Of a stretch of DNA of 64,000 nucleotides, positions 45,703-55,577 are shown in pieces; position 1 is the first letter of the stretch, and each line of letters starts with the position of its first letter. The position numbers and the translations under genes are program-made. The stretch is from positions 248,001 through 312,000 of the forward strand of contig NZ_JACONV010000003.1 of the NCBI RefSeq assembly GCF_014358015.1. The letters are read 5' to 3'. The stretch comes from Pseudomonas triticifolii (GTDB lineage: Bacteria > Pseudomonadota > Gammaproteobacteria > Pseudomonadales > Pseudomonadaceae). The notes beneath the pieces are model-generated. The model saw nothing but the letters and a program-made list of their open reading frames with translations, ran no database searches and was not told the DNA's origin.

Positions 45703-46416
45703 TTACCAGTTGCCAGAAGCACCACCACCGCCGAACCGGCCGCCGTCACGCTCACCGGCCTGCTCGCCCGGACGAAGGCGGCAGATAGAGCGCCGAATGC
45801 TGACCGCCACAATCAACATCACGACCAGGGTCAACACAATAGCCAATAGCCAGATCCTGACATCACTGATCGGATCTTCATAGCCCGCCAGCCTCACTGT
45901 CGGCTCAGGGTAGTCAGGGACCTGACCGCCCAGCGCCGTGATCACCGCCTGCGTACCGCGCTCGATGCCGCTTGCAAAACGGCTGTCATTGAACTCGGGA
46001 GTGATCAACATATTAATGATAAGCGACGATTGGGCATCGCTCAGACGCCCCTGCAGGCCAGAACCCACCTCCATGAGCACTTTGCGTTTGTCACGGTCGA
46101 CCACCAGCAAGGCGCTGTTGGCCTTGCCGCCGCGCCCCAGATCCCAGGCATCGCCGAGTTGTGAACCAAATTCTTCGATGCTGGCGCCCTGCAGATCGCC
46201 CAGCGTGACGACGACTATTCGCTCACCGGAGGCCTGCTCGTAAGCGCGCAGCAATTTGGACAGCCGCACCGAGGTTTGACTGTCGAGCATCTGACCGGCA
46301 TCCACAACGCTGCCGGTCATGGGCGGAAACACCAGCACCGGCTGCTCGGCATAGGCGCGAAATGCCGTACCCCACATCATTAATGCGTAGAACATCATCT
46401 GTGACACACACTTCAA
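45703..46416 (-). CDS. TPM-domain periplasmic protein with C-terminal membrane anchor
   Basis: A 237-residue protein with a signal peptide (cleavage after AYA), a periplasmic TPM domain (about 40-165; ASGERIVVVTLGDLQG and LLVVDRDKRKVLMEVGSGL), a membrane segment (about 190-212) and a Gly-rich tail ending GGGGASGNW, the standard YgcG layout. The start is probably TTG 46416: a strong GGAGG (46423-46427) lies six bases upstream, whereas the ATG at 46434 would place that site inside the gene. Confidence 0.75.
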   Translation of the reverse strand: MKCVSQMMFYALMMWGTAFRAYAEQPVLVFPPMTGSVVDAGQMLDSQTSVRLSKLLRAYEQASGERIVVVTLGDLQGASIEEFGSQLGDAWDLGRGGKANSALLVVDRDKRKVLMEVGSGLQGRLSDAQSSLIINMLITPEFNDSRFASGIERGTQAVITALGGQVPDYPEPTVRLAGYEDPISDVRIWLLAIVLTLVVMLIVAVSIRRSICRLRPGEQAGERDGGRFGGGGASGNW

Positions 46417-46705
46417 ATCAGACCTCCGGTACATTTTGAATCCATTGAAACGACACGCCTTACCCAAAACCCGCGTTCCCCGGCATAATCCCCCCGCCGA
46501 CGCCATGCATCGGCCGCTCGTTGAGCGAGTCAGGATGTGTACCAAAATCAATCAAACCGAAGATTTTCGTACACACCCTGGAGAGAGACCGGGCAGCCAC
46601 TACCCTTGCGCCGTGCTTGAACAATAACGCCAAAGGTCCATAACCCAAAAACTGGCTGTCGGATATTACACGCGAGTTGTAGCCAAAAGCCTTGAGAAAT
46701 TATTC

Positions 46706-49030
46706 ATGAATAAGCTGTGTTTATTAGGATTGCTGGTGGGGTTGGCCAGTCATTCGGTGATGGCCCAAAGCGCCGCCACCGTTGCCGCTCCGGCTCAATC
46801 TGTCGCTTCGGACAAGGCCACCTTGCAGGCCAAGAATGCGTTCATCAGCAACCTGATGAAACAAATGACCCTTGACGAAAAGATCGGTCAATTGCGCCTC
46901 ATCAGCATTAGCGCAGAAATGCCACAGCCGATGATTCTCAAGGAAATTGCCGCCGGACGCATCGGCGGTACGTTCAATTCGATTACACGTTCAGAAAACC
47001 GCCCCTTGCAGGAAGCGGCAGTCGCCAAGAGCCGTCTGAAAATTCCGATGTTCTTCGCCTATGACGTGGTTCACGGTCATCGCACGATTTTCCCGATCAG
47101 CCTGGCGATGGCCGCCAGTTGGGACATGGACGCCATCGCCCTGACCGGCCGCGTATCGGCCAAAGAAGCCAGTGCTGACGGTCTGGACATGACTTTCGCC
47201 CCCATGGTCGACATTTCCCGCGATCCACGCTGGGGCCGCAGCTCAGAAGGCTTCGGCGAGGACACCTATCTGGTGTCACGCATCTCGGACGTCATGGTCA
47301 GGTCGTTTCAGGGCAAGAACGTTGCCGCGAACGACAGCATCATGGCGGCCGTCAAACACTTCGCCCTGTACGGCGCGGTCGAAGGCGGACGCGATTACAA
47401 CACCGTGGACATGAGCATGACCCGCATGTACCAGGACTACCTGCCGCCATATCGCGCCGGTATCGACGCGGGCGCAGGCGGCATCATGGTTGCCCTGAAC
47501 TCGATCAACGGCGTTCCGGCCACCTCCAACACGTGGCTGATGCAAGACCTGCTGCGCAAGGATTGGGGCTTCAAGGGCGTCACGATCAGTGACCACGGCG
47601 CGATCAAGGAGCTGATCGAGCACGGCGTGGCCAAGGATTACCGCGAAGCAGCCAAGCTGGCCATCAAGGCGGGCGTGGACCTGAGCATGAACGACGTGGC
47701 CTACGGCGAGCAATTGCCGGGGCTGGTCAAGGACGGCGAGGTTTCCATAAAGGAAATCGACAACGCCGTGCGTGAAGTGCTGGGTGCCAAGTACGACATG
47801 GGCCTGTTCGCGTCGCCATACGGGCGCATCGGCGTGGCTGCAGATGACCCTGCCGACACCTACTCCGACGACCGACTGCATCGTGCCGAAGCCCGCGATG
47901 TAGCACGCAAGACGCTGGTGCTGCTGAAAAACCAGAACTACACCCTGCCGCTGAAGAAGCAAGGCACCATCGCTGTGATCGGTGGCCTGGCGCAGAGCCA
48001 CCTCGACATGCTCGGCAGCTGGTCGGCAGCGGGTCGCCCGAACCAGTCGGTAACCGTGTATGAAGGTCTGCAAAACGCGGTCGGTGACAAGGCAAAACTG
48101 GTGTATGCCCGCGGCGCGAACGTCAGCGACAACGAGCACATTCTCAACTACCTGAACTTCATCGAGAAGGAAGTAGAGATTGATCCGCGTCCGGCTCAGG
48201 AAATGATCGACGAAGCGGTCAAGGTGGCGGAGCAGTCGGACGTGATCGTGGCAGTGGTGGGTGAATCGCGCGGCATGTCCCATGAATCGGCAAGCCGCAG
48301 CAGCCTGACCATTCCGGGCAAGCAGCGCGACCTGATCAAGGCACTCAAGGCCACCGGCAAGCCACTGGTGCTGGTGCTGATGAACGGCCGTCCGCTGGTG
48401 CTGGTCGACGAACAGGAACAGGCTGACGCCATGCTCGAAACCTGGTTCCCGGGTACTGAAGGCGGCAACGCCGTGGCTGACGTGCTGTTCGGCGACTACA
48501 ACCCATCGGGCAAGCTGGCCATGTCGTTCCCGCGCTCGACCGGGCAACTGCCGGTCTACTACGCGCACCTGAACACCGGTCGTCCGTACCACGAAGGCAA
48601 GCCTGGCAACTACACCTCGCACTATTACGAGGAGCCCAACGGCCCGCTGTTCCCCTTCGGTTATGGCCTGAGCTACACGCAGTTCGACGTCTCGGACATC
48701 AAGCTGTCGGACGCCAACATGCAGCGCAAAGGCAAACTGACCGCCAGCGTGACGGTCAAGAACACCGGCAAAGTAGCGGGCGCGACGGTCGTTCAGCTGT
48801 ACCTGCGTGATGTCGCTGCCTCGATCAGCCGCCCGGTGAAAGAGCTTAAAAACTTCGAAAAGATCACGCTGGAGCCGGGTGAAGAAAAAGTCGTTACGTT
48901 CACCCTCAGCGAGAATGACCTGAAGTTCTACAACCCTCAGCTCAAGTACGCCGCCGAGCCGGGCGAGTTCAAGGTCATGATCGGTCTGGACTCCCGGGCA
49001 GTCAAAGAAGCGACCTTCAATCTGTTGTAA
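46706..49030 (+). CDS. bglX: Periplasmic beta-glucosidase BglX (glycoside hydrolase family 3)
   Basis: A 774-residue secreted glycosidase. The signal peptide covers about residues 1-20 (MAQ cleavage). The GH3 N-terminal domain has TFAPMVDISRDPRWGRSSEG and the catalytic nucleophile Asp in KGVTISDHG (about residue 295). The C-terminal domain carries EGLQNAVGD and the GFGLSYTQF-type stretch PFGYGLSYTQFDV, and a fibronectin-like end domain (about 670-774) closes it. It probably releases glucose from plant-derived or periplasmic beta-glucosides. It is a single-gene unit divergent from the TPM genes. Confidence 0.93.
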   Translation: MNKLCLLGLLVGLASHSVMAQSAATVAAPAQSVASDKATLQAKNAFISNLMKQMTLDEKIGQLRLISISAEMPQPMILKEIAAGRIGGTFNSITRSENRPLQEAAVAKSRLKIPMFFAYDVVHGHRTIFPISLAMAASWDMDAIALTGRVSAKEASADGLDMTFAPMVDISRDPRWGRSSEGFGEDTYLVSRISDVMVRSFQGKNVAANDSIMAAVKHFALYGAVEGGRDYNTVDMSMTRMYQDYLPPYRAGIDAGAGGIMVALNSINGVPATSNTWLMQDLLRKDWGFKGVTISDHGAIKELIEHGVAKDYREAAKLAIKAGVDLSMNDVAYGEQLPGLVKDGEVSIKEIDNAVREVLGAKYDMGLFASPYGRIGVAADDPADTYSDDRLHRAEARDVARKTLVLLKNQNYTLPLKKQGTIAVIGGLAQSHLDMLGSWSAAGRPNQSVTVYEGLQNAVGDKAKLVYARGANVSDNEHILNYLNFIEKEVEIDPRPAQEMIDEAVKVAEQSDVIVAVVGESRGMSHESASRSSLTIPGKQRDLIKALKATGKPLVLVLMNGRPLVLVDEQEQADAMLETWFPGTEGGNAVADVLFGDYNPSGKLAMSFPRSTGQLPVYYAHLNTGRPYHEGKPGNYTSHYYEEPNGPLFPFGYGLSYTQFDVSDIKLSDANMQRKGKLTASVTVKNTGKVAGATVVQLYLRDVAASISRPVKELKNFEKITLEPGEEKVVTFTLSENDLKFYNPQLKYAAEPGEFKVMIGLDSRAVKEATFNLL

Positions 49031-49031
49031 T

Positions 49032-49084
49032 GACCGCGGCGGGTGCATTCATGGGCATTGCCCCATTAATGCACCGCCACGGTC
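49032..49084 (+). terminator. Long hairpin after bglX
   Basis: GACCG.GGCG.GTGCATT (from 49032) pairs with AATGCACCGCC.CGGTC (to 49084), about 16 pairs with two bulges, with an inner stem ATGGG/CCCAT. It spans the whole bglX-dctB gap. There is no T-run, and the dctB start follows closely, so it may also shape dctB translation. Confidence 0.6.
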
Positions 49085-49105
49085 TGTTCAGGCAGTGCAC
49101 GTGAC

Positions 49106-50863
49106 ATGACGTTCAAGCATCGCTACTGGCGGCTCTCCCTGTATGTCCTGTTGATTCTGGCCGGTGCCGCTGTGTCGGCCGGACTGGCGATGCGTCAGGC
49201 ACAACGTCATGCGCTGCTGGAGGATGTTTCTCGCGCCAGCGGGCAGCTCGCTCTTTACGCCAACACGCTGCACACCCTTATCGAACGCTACCGCGCCCTG
49301 CCCTCTGTATTGGCGCTGGACCCGGAGATTCGTGCGTCGTTGAGCGCTCCAGTGACCGACAGTGTTCAGAACGCGCTCAATCTGAAGCTGGAAAAAATCA
49401 ATACCACGGCGCATTCCTCGACGCTGGAACTGCTGGACCGTCATGGCCTTGCCATAGGTGCCAGCAACTGGCAATCGCCTAACAGTTACGTGGGCCACAA
49501 CTACGGCTTTCGCCCCTATTTTCTGCAAACCCGCGCTCAAGGCGTCGGGCGCTTTTATGCGGTCGGCGTGACCACAGGCATCCCCGGCTATTTCCTGTCC
49601 AGCGCAGTGCTGGACGATGCTGGCAGCTTCATCGGGGCCATGGTGGTCAAACTGGAATTCCCCAACCTGGAGCAGGAGTGGGGTCAGGGCAATGACCTGT
49701 TGCTGGTCAGTGACGACAAAGGCATCGTGTTCATCGCCAACCAGCCCGGCTGGCGTTATCGCGAACTGGAGCCAATCTCGGTCGAGAACCGCACCGAGCT
49801 GCTGCGTACCCGCCAATACGATAAAAAACCCCTCTCGCCGTTGCGCAGCAAGGTGCTTGACCGGCTGGGAGAGCACAGCCAGTTGCGCAGGGTCGATGCA
49901 CCGCAGGGTACGGCTGACTACTTGTGGCAGTCCCTGCCGCTGCCCGACGAAAACTGGACGTTGCACCTGCTGCGCAAGCCGCCGACGGCCAATGAAGACA
50001 TCCGCAACGCCGCAATCGCCGCTGCCGGTATCTGGCTGGCCATTGTGTTTCTGGGCCTGTTTCTCTACCAGCGCTGGCGCCTGGCCCGCCTTCGCGAACG
50101 CAGTCGGGACGAACTCGAACGCCTTGTTCAAGAGCGCACCCGCGACCTGCAAACCGCTCAGGACGGCCTGGTGCAATCGGCCAAGCTGGCCGCGCTGGGC
50201 CAGATGTCGGCCGCTTTGGCCCATGAAATCAATCAGCCGCTGACAGCCCAGCGCATGCAACTGGCAACGGTACGCCTGTTGCTGGATCAGGGACGCGTCG
50301 AAGAAGCCTGCAACGCACTCGTTCCCGTCGATCAGCAATTGACGCGCATGGCGGCACTGACCGGCCACCTGAAGACCTTTGCGCGCAAAAGCCCCAGCGG
50401 CCTGCGCGAACGGCTGGACATGGCCACCGTGGTCGATCAGGCGCTGCTGTTGCTGGACCCGCGTCTGCGTGAAGAACACATCGAGTGCGTGCTGCAGTTG
50501 TCCCGCCCCGCTTGGGTGCGAGGGGATGCCATCCGCCTGGAGCAGGTGTTGATCAACCTGTTGCGCAATGCGCTGGATGCCATGCGCAACCGGACACCTG
50601 CCCGCCTGGAGGTGCGCATTGAATCTATCGCGGACCAATGGTGCCTGAGCGTCAGCGACACGGGCACAGGCATTGCGCCGGAAAACCTGTCCCATATCTT
50701 TGACCCCTTCTTTACCACCAAACCGGTCGGTGACGGGCTGGGGCTAGGGCTGGCGGTGTCGTCTGCGATCATTCACGAACTGGGCGGTCAACTGACTGGA
50801 CACAACCACGCCCACGGCGCCGTGTTTTCATTCAGCCTGCCAAACGACTTTCTGGAGACCTGA
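49106..50863 (+). CDS. dctB: C4-dicarboxylate/2-oxoglutarate sensor kinase, DctB-like (MifS-type)
   Basis: A 585-residue inner-membrane kinase with two membrane segments (about 10-30 and 300-322) around a ~270-residue periplasmic double-PAS sensor, a coiled coil, and the kinase core. The H-box is AALAHEINQPLTAQRMQ (about residue 373), with N-box INLLRNALDAMR and G-box GDGLGLGLAVS. Its partner regulator follows six bases on. The linked KgtP-like permease with its sigma-54-type promoter suggests it senses 2-oxoglutarate, as described for P. aeruginosa MifS. Confidence 0.88.
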   Translation: MTFKHRYWRLSLYVLLILAGAAVSAGLAMRQAQRHALLEDVSRASGQLALYANTLHTLIERYRALPSVLALDPEIRASLSAPVTDSVQNALNLKLEKINTTAHSSTLELLDRHGLAIGASNWQSPNSYVGHNYGFRPYFLQTRAQGVGRFYAVGVTTGIPGYFLSSAVLDDAGSFIGAMVVKLEFPNLEQEWGQGNDLLLVSDDKGIVFIANQPGWRYRELEPISVENRTELLRTRQYDKKPLSPLRSKVLDRLGEHSQLRRVDAPQGTADYLWQSLPLPDENWTLHLLRKPPTANEDIRNAAIAAAGIWLAIVFLGLFLYQRWRLARLRERSRDELERLVQERTRDLQTAQDGLVQSAKLAALGQMSAALAHEINQPLTAQRMQLATVRLLLDQGRVEEACNALVPVDQQLTRMAALTGHLKTFARKSPSGLRERLDMATVVDQALLLLDPRLREEHIECVLQLSRPAWVRGDAIRLEQVLINLLRNALDAMRNRTPARLEVRIESIADQWCLSVSDTGTGIAPENLSHIFDPFFTTKPVGDGLGLGLAVSSAIIHELGGQLTGHNHAHGAVFSFSLPNDFLET

Positions 50864-50869
50864 CCCGGC

Positions 50870-52204
50870 ATGTTGAACTCGGTCATCGTAGTAGACGACG
50901 AAGCGCCCATCAGGCAGGCCGTCGAGCAGTGGCTGACGTTGTCGGGCTTTACCGTGCAAGTTTTTGCCCGCGCCGAAGAATGCCTGGCCCGGCTGCCCGA
51001 GCACTTTCCGGGCGTGGTGCTCACTGACGTGCGCATGCCGGGCATCAGCGGCCTTGACCTGCTTGCGCGTCTGCAAGACCTGGATAAAGACTTGCCCGTC
51101 ATCCTGCTGACTGGCCATGGCGATGTCCCCATGGCTGTCGAAGCCATGCGCGAAGGTGCCTATGATTTCCTGGAAAAGCCGTTCAGCCCGGAAACACTGA
51201 TCAGCAATCTGCGCCGTGCGCTGGAAAAACGACAGCTCGTTCTGGAGAACCGCCGCCTGCACGAACAGGTCGACGCCCGCACTCGGCTGGACGCCACACT
51301 GCTGGGCATGTCGCCGAGCCTGCAGACCTTGCGACGCCATGTGCTGGAGCTGTCACAGCTGTCGGTCAACGTCATCATTCGCGGCGAAACCGGCAGCGGC
51401 AAAGAGCTGGTCGCTCGCTGCCTGCACGACTTCGGCCCACGCGCCAGCAAGCCGTTCGTTGCGCTCAATTGCGCCGCCATCCCCGAGCACCTGTTTGAAG
51501 CCGAGTTATTCGGCCATGAGAGCGGCGCGTTCACAGGCGCTCAGGGCAAGCGCATCGGTCGGCTGGAATATGCCGACGGCGGCACCGTGTTTCTCGACGA
51601 AATAGAAAGCATGCCGATGGCGCAGCAGGTCAAGCTGCTGCGGGTGCTGCAAGACAAGCGTCTTGAACGGCTGGGCTCCAACCAGAGTATCGAGGTCGAT
51701 CTGCGGATCATTGCCGCCACCAAGCCCGACCTGCTGGAAGAAGCACGCGCCGGACGCTTCCGCGAAGACCTCGCCTACCGGCTCAATGTGGCCGAACTGC
51801 GCCTGCCGCCGCTGCGCGAACGACGTGAAGACATTCCCCTGTTGTTCAACCACTTCGCACGTGCCGCCGCCGCGCGCATGGGCCGTGAGGCAGCGCAGGT
51901 CAGCGCAGCACGCCTGAGCCAGTTGCTCAGCCACGACTGGCCAGGCAATGTGCGCGAGCTGGCCAACGCGGCCGAGCGCCAGACACTCGGTCTGACACAG
52001 CCGGATTCGGACACTCCCTTCGAGCTCACTGGCCAGTCCCTGGCCACACAGCAGGAAGCCTTCGAAGCTCAGTGCCTGCGCGCGTCGCTGACTCGCCACA
52101 AAGGGGATATCAAGGCCGTGCTCAATGAACTTCAGTTGCCGCGCCGTACGCTTAACGAGAAAATGCAGCGACATGGCCTGATGCGGGAAATGTTTCTCGG
52201 CTAA
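50870..52204 (+). CDS. dctD: Sigma-54-dependent response regulator, DctD-like (MifR-type)
   Basis: A 444-residue NtrC-type regulator. The receiver (1-120) has VVDDEAPIR and the phospho-Asp in VVLTDVRMPGISG. The AAA+ domain (about 145-370) has Walker A GETGSGKELVAR, the sigma-54-contacting GAFTGAQG loop and Walker B GGTVFLDEIES. The short C-terminal Fis-type helix-turn-helix reads GDIKAVLNELQLPRRTLNEKM. It is the partner of the kinase just upstream. The best target in the window is the sigma-54-type promoter of the kgtP gene. Confidence 0.92.
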   Translation: MLNSVIVVDDEAPIRQAVEQWLTLSGFTVQVFARAEECLARLPEHFPGVVLTDVRMPGISGLDLLARLQDLDKDLPVILLTGHGDVPMAVEAMREGAYDFLEKPFSPETLISNLRRALEKRQLVLENRRLHEQVDARTRLDATLLGMSPSLQTLRRHVLELSQLSVNVIIRGETGSGKELVARCLHDFGPRASKPFVALNCAAIPEHLFEAELFGHESGAFTGAQGKRIGRLEYADGGTVFLDEIESMPMAQQVKLLRVLQDKRLERLGSNQSIEVDLRIIAATKPDLLEEARAGRFREDLAYRLNVAELRLPPLRERREDIPLLFNHFARAAAARMGREAAQVSAARLSQLLSHDWPGNVRELANAAERQTLGLTQPDSDTPFELTGQSLATQQEAFEAQCLRASLTRHKGDIKAVLNELQLPRRTLNEKMQRHGLMREMFLG

Positions 52205-52394
52205 CGCGCTAACGCATGGAAATACCTGAACAACTTGCTCGGAACGAAGCGAACATTTTCAAATACGCCGGGTCTGCATACTGTCACGCCGCCTTCGGTC
52301 GTGATGGCTGGATACGGGCAAGGCAAAATGACATCATGCCAACCTTATTCTTCCAGCCAATCTCAGCAGTCCGAAAGATGGGGCATTTTCTACC

Positions 52395-54815
52395 GTGAAT
52401 ACTCCCCTCGACCTCCCACTGGGTGGCGGCGAAATGGGCCGGCTGATCCGAGAGACAGACTGGTCGACGTCTGCCATGGGAACCAGGGACACATGGCCCT
52501 CGGCGCTGATGTCGTCGATGAACCTGATGCTCAGTTGCCCGGACAGCATGTACCTGCTGTGGGGGCCTGAGTTCACACTGTTCTTCAATGACGCGTATCG
52601 CTCAGTCCTGCCGATGGCCGCCGAGCAGGCTCAGGGCAAACCGATCGCGGTCGTCTGGGGCGACGCCTGGCTGGATGTGCGGCATCTTGCCGAGCAGGCA
52701 CTGGCAGGCCGAAGCTGTCGATCCGACAACATCCAGCGCACCGTGACCCGCGACGGCAAGTCCGTCCAGACCTGGTGGTCGCTCTCCTACTCGCCGCTGT
52801 ATGGCGACACCGGCCTGATCGAAGGCGTGTTCTGCCGCGTCAACGAAACCACATTGCAGGTGCTGGAGCTGGCCCGCCAGAGCGAGAGTGAAGCCTTTAC
52901 CGAGCGCGTGCTGTCGAGCATCAATGACTGCATCAAGGTCCTCGATCTCGACTCACGCCTGACGTTCATGAGCGAAGGGGGTCAGCGCATCATGGAAGTC
53001 AGCGACTTCAACGCCATTCGCGGCTGCCCGTGGCCGGACTTCTGGCAAAACCAGGGCAACCTCGATGCCATCGCTGCCGTCGAGGCCGCGCGAGCAGGCA
53101 ATAGCGCCAACTTCATGGGTTCGGCGCAAACCATGTCCGGCACCCTCAAATGGTGGCACGTGCAGGTCAGCCCAATATTCGGCAAAGACGGCAAGCCGGA
53201 AAAAATCCTTTGCGTCTCCCGCGACATGACGCAATTGCGAGACGCTGAAGAAGCGCTGAAATCGCTCAACGAGTCGCTCGAACAACGCGTGGTAGAACGT
53301 ACCCGGGATCGCGACCGGATCTGGCGACTGTCGACGGACCTGATGCTGGTGGCGCAATTCGACGGCATCATCACGGCCGTCAACCCGGCCTGGACAGAGG
53401 CTTTGGGCTGGTCGGAGCAGGAACTGCTGAACAGCCAGTTCCTGACACTGGTGCACCCCGATGACGTGGAGAGCACACTGGGGGCCATGAGCGGGCTGGA
53501 GAGCGGCCAGAACATTCCGCACTTCAAGAATCGATACCGCCATCTCGACGGGTCGTATCGCACGATTGCCTGGACGGCGGTGCCGGACACGCATTTCATC
53601 CATGCCGTGGGGCGTGATATTCAGGCCGAAGAAGAGGCAAACGAGGCGCTGAGACTTTCACAGGATGCGCTTCACCAGGCGCAGAAACTGGAAGCCATTG
53701 GTCAGCTCACCGGCGGCGTGGCGCACGATTTCAATAACCTGTTGACCGTGATCCGGTCCTGCAGCGACCTGTTGAGGCCTGCCGACCTGGATGAAGCCCG
53801 CCGCATAAAGTATGTCGAAGCCATTTCAACCACCGTGGACCGCGCCGCGCGCCTGACTGGACAGTTGCTGGCGTTCGCCCGCCGCCAGGCCTTGCAGCCG
53901 GAAGTGTTCGACGTGGGTAAAAGCGTGTCGCGTATCGGGGAAATGATGGACACCCTGACCGGGTCGCGCATCCAGGTCGACATTGAGGTGCCTGACGAGC
54001 CGTGTTTCATTTTCGCCGATGGCAGCCAGTTCGACACGGCGCTGGTCAACATGGTGGTCAACGCACGCGATGCGATGGCAGGCTCTGGCCGTCTGACGAT
54101 CAAGGTTGAACGATGCGCCTGCCCGTCCAGTGAACTGACGTCTTCGCTGAGCGAGGGCGACTACGTGACGGTGTCGCTGACCGACACGGGCTCAGGCATC
54201 GCCCGCGAAAAACTCGGGTTGATCTTCGAGCCGTTCTACACCACCAAAAGCGTGGGCCAGGGCACGGGCCTGGGCCTGTCGCAGGTATTCGGTTTCGCCA
54301 AGCAGTCCGGTGGAGAAGTGTTGGTCGAAAGTGAACTGGGCAGCGGCAGCCGCTTCACCCTGTGCCTGCCCAGCGCTCAGGCGCACGAAGCCGATCCCGA
54401 AAACGAAAACCCTGCACTGAGTGCTCTGCCCGGTTTGTGCGTCCTGATGGTGGAAGACAATCAGGATATCGGCACCTATACCTTGCCCATGCTCGAACAA
54501 TTGGGCTTTCAGGTGGTCTGGGTAACGAGTGCAAGCGAGGCACTGAATGAGCTGCGCGGCAATCCCGAAAGCTTTCACGTGGTGTTCTCGGACATTGCCA
54601 TGCCGGGCATGAGCGGTCTGGAGCTGTACGCCGAGATCGAAGCGCGATATCCGTGGATGCCGGTGGTGCTGACAACCGGCTACAGCACCGAATTCGCCCA
54701 GTTCGCTCAGGATGAATCACATCGCTTCGACCTGTTGCAAAAGCCTTACGCGCTGGAAGACCTCGCAGCCCTTCTGCACAAGGCCGCCTCGCGCAGCACC
54801 CGGCAGGAGGAGTGA
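52395..54815 (+). CDS. PAS-containing hybrid sensor histidine kinase
   Basis: An 806-residue cytoplasmic hybrid kinase without membrane segments. It has two or three PAS-type sensor parts (about 15-150, 160-290 and 310-420), a dimerisation domain with GQLTGGVAHDFNNLLTVI (His about residue 443), the ATPase domain (NMVVNARDAMAGS, DTGSGIAREKLG, GTGLGLS), and a C-terminal receiver (about 680-800) with the phospho-Asp in VVFSDIAMPGMSG. The start is GTG 52395. It stands alone; similar cytoplasmic kinases respond to light or redox, but no LOV-type Cys motif or haem site was seen. Confidence 0.85.
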   Translation: MNTPLDLPLGGGEMGRLIRETDWSTSAMGTRDTWPSALMSSMNLMLSCPDSMYLLWGPEFTLFFNDAYRSVLPMAAEQAQGKPIAVVWGDAWLDVRHLAEQALAGRSCRSDNIQRTVTRDGKSVQTWWSLSYSPLYGDTGLIEGVFCRVNETTLQVLELARQSESEAFTERVLSSINDCIKVLDLDSRLTFMSEGGQRIMEVSDFNAIRGCPWPDFWQNQGNLDAIAAVEAARAGNSANFMGSAQTMSGTLKWWHVQVSPIFGKDGKPEKILCVSRDMTQLRDAEEALKSLNESLEQRVVERTRDRDRIWRLSTDLMLVAQFDGIITAVNPAWTEALGWSEQELLNSQFLTLVHPDDVESTLGAMSGLESGQNIPHFKNRYRHLDGSYRTIAWTAVPDTHFIHAVGRDIQAEEEANEALRLSQDALHQAQKLEAIGQLTGGVAHDFNNLLTVIRSCSDLLRPADLDEARRIKYVEAISTTVDRAARLTGQLLAFARRQALQPEVFDVGKSVSRIGEMMDTLTGSRIQVDIEVPDEPCFIFADGSQFDTALVNMVVNARDAMAGSGRLTIKVERCACPSSELTSSLSEGDYVTVSLTDTGSGIAREKLGLIFEPFYTTKSVGQGTGLGLSQVFGFAKQSGGEVLVESELGSGSRFTLCLPSAQAHEADPENENPALSALPGLCVLMVEDNQDIGTYTLPMLEQLGFQVVWVTSASEALNELRGNPESFHVVFSDIAMPGMSGLELYAEIEARYPWMPVVLTTGYSTEFAQFAQDESHRFDLLQKPYALEDLAALLHKAASRSTRQEE

Positions 54816-55202
54816 ACCCGGCGTCATGAAAGGCTCGCGATGAGTACGTTGAAAACCTGCGGTAGCCAGAGGGTGTTGTTTTCGAAAGGAACACCCGCCA
54901 CACACCTCGTTATTTGCATGCTTCTGGACTGCCGTACGCAAGGAGGAATGTAGATTCGTAAACTGGCTGCGGGCATGTTTGGACGCTTCACGCCGCAGAA
55001 TCTGGTATCACAACGTCAGAGGGCAAGGGACCAGGGCTGCGATGAATGGAGCGCGCCGCTTTTTGAGCGCATTTGCGACCTCTTCGACTGGGATCAGAAA
55101 CATGACGTGCACTCAGGCACGCCGTCGCTCTGGATGCACCTGATCGAGCGTTGCGAGAAAAAAGCGTTCGTCATACGCCCGCAGCAACTGCTTGAGGGCC
55201 CT

Positions 55203-55388
55203 ATGGACAGCTCTCCTGCCCACGCTGCGCATTCGCTCCTCGATCCGCCGACCTTGAAAACAGGTGGCTGGGCAGGATTCAAGCATTACTGGGCGAGAAA
55301 CACAGGGCGGTGGGTCATGATCACGTTGAGCATCATGCTTATCTTCGTGATCGCCGTCATCCTCTCCAGCCCCGATCCTCGGCACTGA
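55203..55388 (+). CDS. Small single-pass membrane protein
   Basis: A 61-residue protein with one membrane segment near its C-terminus (VMITLSIMLIFVIAVIL, about residues 38-54) after a polar N-terminus. GAGGG precedes the ATG 55203. The frame continues upstream to 54975 without an obvious ribosome site, so a 137-residue form is possible. The family is not recognised. It ends just before the KgtP control region. Confidence 0.5.
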   Translation: MDSSPAHAAHSLLDPPTLKTGGWAGFKHYWARNTGRWVMITLSIMLIFVIAVILSSPDPRH

Positions 55389-55414
55389 AAATCCCTGCGC
55401 GACCCTGCGCATCG

Positions 55415-55459
55415 GCAAGAATCCGCTCATTCAAAACCCGCAAATGAGCGGATTCTTGC
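55415..55459. repeat. 17-base perfect inverted repeat upstream of kgtP
   Basis: GCAAGAATCCGCTCATT (55415-55431) and AATGAGCGGATTCTTGC (55443-55459) are exact complements 11 bases apart. It lies about 45-90 bases before the sigma-54-type promoter and just after the small membrane-protein gene. It may end that transcript or serve as the enhancer site of the DctD-type regulator. Confidence 0.7.
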
Positions 55460-55502
55460 TTATAAAAAACCAGAAAACCCTCTAGAACAGCCTGTTCAGG
55501 TA

Positions 55503-55517
55503 TGGCACAGCTCCTGC
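55503..55517 (+). promoter_or_regulatory. Sigma-54-type promoter of kgtP
   Basis: TGGCACA-N4-CTGC has GG (55504-55505) and GC (55516-55517) ten bases apart, close to the RpoN consensus. It lies 60 bases before the kgtP ATG and fits control by the DctD-type activator encoded 3.3 kb upstream. Confidence 0.65.
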
Positions 55518-55577
55518 TATGTATAGGTTCAAGGCCTTGAGCGCCTACTTCTAAAAATAATGACATAAAGGTACATC

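Noticed and set aside
47276..49048. 590-codon open frame antisense to bglX
   Set aside because: Composition is that of a reverse-frame shadow; bglX has complete GH3 motifs.
49088..50695. 535-codon open frame antisense to dctB
   Set aside because: Shadow of a GC-rich kinase gene, without any recognisable domain.
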